Source: a bacterium (GTDB lineage: Bacteria; Desulfobacterota; Binatia; DP-6). Taken from it: a DNA stretch of 64,000 bases. A program made the position numbers and the translations under genes. Positions 61,782-64,000 of this stretch are shown here, in pieces (the stretch's first letter is position 1; the number at the start of each line of letters is the position of its first letter). The notes below the pieces were generated by a model. The model had not been told where the DNA came from. It saw only the letters and a program-made list of their open reading frames with translations, and searched no databases. The stretch lies in contig JAHCID010000002.1 in NCBI GenBank assembly GCA_026129405.1, forward strand, positions 434,001 through 498,000, written 5' to 3'.

Positions 61782-62714
61782 ATGGCCCACCTCGATCCCT
61801 GGCCCGCGCTGCCCCTCGCCGCGTGGCAGGACACCTGCGCGACGCTGCACCGCTGGCTCCAGGTCGTCGGCAAGATCCGCCTGGTGCAGACGCCGTGGAT
61901 CAACCACTCCTGGCACGTGACGCTCTACCCGACGGTGCGCGGTCTCACGACCTCGCCGATGCCGTACGGGACCGGCACGTTCCAGATCGACTTCGACTTC
62001 TTCGATCACCGGCTGATCGTCGCGACCAGCGACGGAGCGGTGCGCACCGTCGCCCTGCGGCCGATGGCGGTGGCCGACTTCTACGCCGCGGTCTTCGCGG
62101 CACTCGGCGAGCTCGGCATCGCGGTGCACATCCACCCGGTGCCGAACGAGCTGCCCGATGCGACCCCGCTCGACGTCGACCGCGTCCACGCCGCCTACGA
62201 CCCCGAGTACGCGCGTCGCTTCTGGCGCGTCCTGGCGCAGTCGGCGCGGGTCTTCACGGCCTTCCGTGCGCGCTACCTCGGCAAGTGCAGCCCGGTGCAC
62301 TTCTTCTGGGGCAGCAACGACCTGGCCGTCACCCGCTTCTCGGGGCGGACGGCGCCGCCGCATCCGGGCGGCGTGCCGCACCTGCCGGACGTAGTCGCGC
62401 GGGAGGCGTACTCGCACGAGGTCAGCAGCGCCGGCTTCTGGCCGGGCGGCGGCGCCATCGACTACCCCGCCTACTACTCGTACGCCTATCCGTCGCCCGA
62501 CGGCTTCGCCGACGAGCCGGTGCAGCCGGGCGACGCGTTCTGGAGCAAGGACCTCGGCGAGTTCGTCCTGCCGTACGACGCCGTGCGCACGGCCGCCGAT
62601 CCCGACGCCGTCCTGCTCGCGTTCCTCCAGAGCACGTACGAGGCGGCGGCGAACCGGGGCGGATGGGACCGCGCCGCCCTCGAGCGTCGCGAGGGCGACG
62701 GGCCGCCGCGGTAG
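61782..62714 (+). CDS. DUF5996-family protein
   Basis: A 310-residue protein of the DUF5996 family, recognised by the opening WPALPLAAWQDTCATLHRWL followed by the strand WINHSWHVTLYPTVRGLTTSP, the FQIDFDFFDHRLIV block, and the later HFFWGSNDLAVTRFSGR. Conserved histidine and aromatic positions are many, but no catalytic set is known for the family. No signal peptide is present. It follows the acyl-CoA synthetase gene by 49 bases and may belong to that transcript. Function unknown. Confidence 0.8.
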   Translation: MAHLDPWPALPLAAWQDTCATLHRWLQVVGKIRLVQTPWINHSWHVTLYPTVRGLTTSPMPYGTGTFQIDFDFFDHRLIVATSDGAVRTVALRPMAVADFYAAVFAALGELGIAVHIHPVPNELPDATPLDVDRVHAAYDPEYARRFWRVLAQSARVFTAFRARYLGKCSPVHFFWGSNDLAVTRFSGRTAPPHPGGVPHLPDVVAREAYSHEVSSAGFWPGGGAIDYPAYYSYAYPSPDGFADEPVQPGDAFWSKDLGEFVLPYDAVRTAADPDAVLLAFLQSTYEAAANRGGWDRAALERREGDGPPR

Positions 62715-62857
62715 AAGTTGCCGGCCGGGGACGTCGTTGCCGCGCCGGAGCGGGCGGCGACGCCGGTGGGACGCGGGATCCCGGACGGCGCGCCGCTTGC
62801 TCCGCCGCCTGCGCCCGCGCGTTTCCCGCGCGCCGTCGCCCGACCAGGAGAGAGCCC

Positions 62858-63190
62858 GTGCCCGTCGAGACCCTCGAGACCCGCCGCATCGGCGACGAGC
62901 TGCTGACGCTCGTCCGCCGCGGCGATCAGTTCCGCATCGTGAGCCTGCCCGCCGCCGGCGCCCGCGTGCGCTCCGTCGCCGCGGCCAGCCGCTGGCGCTT
63001 CCGCTCCCGCGAGGTCGCCCGCCGCGCCTTCACCTTCGCGGTCGCGTCCGAGCGCGTCTGGGCCGCGCGTCTCGATGGCCGGCGCGCCGACGCCTTCGCG
63101 CTGGCGGCGGCCGCCGCCGGGCGCGCCTTTCGCGGCGCGGCGCTCCGCCACGACGATCTGCCCGAGGCGATCGTGCTGCGCGGCGACTGA
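62858..63190 (+). CDS. Hypothetical small Arg/Ala-rich protein
   Basis: A 110-residue protein of unknown function. It begins with a beta-strand pair (LETRRIGDELLTLVRRGDQF, RIVSLPAAGARVRSV) and continues with an Arg/Ala-rich helical part (SRWRFRSREVARRAFTFAVA, ARLDGRRADAFALAAAAAGR). The GTG start is supported by an AGGAGAG ribosome-binding site, and codon use matches its neighbours, which is why it is kept. No motif, signal peptide or membrane helix is visible. It is convergent with the methyltransferase gene. Confidence 0.55.
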   Translation: MPVETLETRRIGDELLTLVRRGDQFRIVSLPAAGARVRSVAAASRWRFRSREVARRAFTFAVASERVWAARLDGRRADAFALAAAAAGRAFRGAALRHDDLPEAIVLRGD

Positions 63191-63201
63191 CGGATCGCCC
63201 G

Positions 63202-63963
63202 CTACGCCGTCGCCGGGCGCAGCTCGACCAGCCGGTCGCTACCGAGGCCGCGCATCCGCGGCGGCGGCACGCCGACCGCGTCGCGCCAGAAGGCGTCGTC
63301 GCGCAGGAGCGCCGCCGTCGCCTCGAGGTGCCCGTCCTGGGAGAAGAGCACGCCGTCGGGACGCAGCAGCGGGAAGAGGTGCACGAGGCAGGTGCGCGTC
63401 GAGGCGAGGAGGTCGACGTCGAGCAGCACGACGTCGAGGGCCGGGTGGAAGCCGGGCAGCGTGTCGGCGAACCAGCCCTTGTGGAACGTGCAGACCTCGG
63501 GCGCGCCGAAGCGCGCCACCGTGCGCCGTACGCTCGGCAGGCGGCCGCGGAACGCGCCGGCGCGGAAGACGACCGGCTTGCCCCAGGTGTTGTGGTGTCG
63601 CTCGTCGTTGGCGGGGATGCCCTGGAAGGAGTCGAAGACGTGCAGGTGGCCGCCGGCGATGCGGGTCGCGAGGCTCAGCTTCGCGGTGCTCGCGCCCTTG
63701 GCGACGCCGCACTCGACCACCGTCGGGCCGCTTCGTCGCAGGATGGCGTCGGCCACGGCGAGCATCTCGGCCTGCGCGTGGTAGGCGCGCACCTGGTTCG
63801 TCGTGTGGACGAAGCGGCCGACGAGGGCGAGGCGGCCGCGCAGCGGCAGCGCCGGGTACGGCGTCGCGAGGAAGCGCAGCACCGCGCGCCGGTCGCGGCG
63901 CAGGAGGAAGCGCAGCGACTGGAGCCGGCGGTAGAGCGTGCCGGGGCCGCGGCGGACGCGCAT
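63202..63963 (-). CDS. TylF/MycF-like O-methyltransferase
   Basis: A 253-residue class I SAM-dependent methyltransferase. The SAM-binding loop reads VVECGVAKGASTAKLS, the next strand LHVFDSFQGIPANDE, and the metal/acidic site lies in VVLLDVDLLASTRTCLVHLF and GVLFSQDGH, matching the TylF (macrocin O-methyltransferase) family. A basic N-terminal region of 60 residues precedes it. It would methylate a sugar hydroxyl; in non-producers such genes often modify surface glycans. Only the last 37 bases of the window lie beyond its start, so its operon context is unseen. Confidence 0.82.
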   Translation of the reverse strand: MRVRRGPGTLYRRLQSLRFLLRRDRRAVLRFLATPYPALPLRGRLALVGRFVHTTNQVRAYHAQAEMLAVADAILRRSGPTVVECGVAKGASTAKLSLATRIAGGHLHVFDSFQGIPANDERHHNTWGKPVVFRAGAFRGRLPSVRRTVARFGAPEVCTFHKGWFADTLPGFHPALDVVLLDVDLLASTRTCLVHLFPLLRPDGVLFSQDGHLEATAALLRDDAFWRDAVGVPPPRMRGLGSDRLVELRPATA

Positions 63964-64000
63964 CGCGCCGGGCGTCTATCCCCGGGCGCGTGGGGTGGGC

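Overview
The window is a very GC-rich, gene-dense bacterial chromosome segment with almost no intergenic space. Codon third positions are nearly all G or C, and GTG/TTG starts are common. The gene set points to an aerobic heterotroph with a Gram-negative envelope: two acyl-CoA dehydrogenases, two thiolase-family proteins, an acyl-CoA synthetase, lipoproteins and many secreted proteins. Several secreted proteins carry Thr-rich TTTTTLPG linkers, Asp-rich calcium-binding repeats, or Cys-containing CYK...FG...LCxP repeats. I associate these with uncultured deltaproteobacteria-like lineages (Binatia/Desulfobacterota_B or Myxococcota relatives). That placement is inference; no rRNA or other decisive marker is present. 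There is no phage, insertion sequence, CRISPR array, tRNA or rRNA in the window, and no gap longer than about 300 bases.

Layout. 1-2.5 kb: the end of a DUF35-type protein, a thiolase, an N-terminally short AraC regulator and a SnoaL-like protein. 2.5-11 kb: a cell-surface block. It holds a secreted protein with a Thr-rich linker (minus strand), a divergent TMTC-like membrane glycosyltransferase/TPR protein, a collagen-like protein with 56 uninterrupted Gly-X-Y triplets, a secreted clan-A glycoside hydrolase and a frameshifted glycerophosphodiester phosphodiesterase. 11-19.9 kb: a RibD-type reductase, an ornithine-carbamoyltransferase homologue with an altered active site, a VOC protein, asnS, an acyl-CoA dehydrogenase, an MFS transporter, a beta-helix protein and a DUF4184 protein. 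19.9-22 kb: a VOC/DGPF/ECF42 sigma-factor operon. 22-30 kb: a deaminase, a histidine kinase, an alpha/beta hydrolase, a frameshifted HAD phosphatase, a TetR/acyl-CoA dehydrogenase pair, a lipoprotein/small membrane protein pair and a metallophosphoesterase.

30.4-34.4 kb: a peptide-type ABC importer (binding protein and two permeases, without ATPases). 34.5-38 kb: a YajD-like HNH protein, a TVP38-family protein, and a GntR/diiron-protein pair with a readable promoter and an overlapping operator. 38-40.8 kb: a BON-domain/DksA stress-like cluster in which two genes share an identical upstream 13-mer. 40.8-49.3 kb: a serine beta-lactamase-like esterase, an amino-acid permease, pabB-pabC for folate, a zinc alcohol dehydrogenase, a soluble chemoreceptor-like protein, a double-hotdog thioesterase and an esterase. 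49.4-55.2 kb: a very large penicillin-acylase-family protein, a periplasmic YceI protein and a thiolase-like protein lacking the catalytic cysteine. 55.2-64 kb: an MFS protein, an SGNH hydrolase, an HtrA-like protein that has lost its whole catalytic triad but keeps PDZ, a TPP decarboxylase fused by overlap to an acyl-CoA synthetase, a DUF5996 protein, and a TylF-type methyltransferase.

The most interesting candidate system is the 2.5-8.4 kb surface block. There a TMTC-like (protein O-mannosyltransferase-type) gene sits between two secreted proteins with long runs of threonine-rich, potentially O-glycosylated sequence. Other notable items are the HtrA pseudoprotease, the carbamoyltransferase with a changed phosphate-binding motif, and the penicillin-acylase protein with inserted calcium-binding repeats and a four-fold C-terminal repeat.
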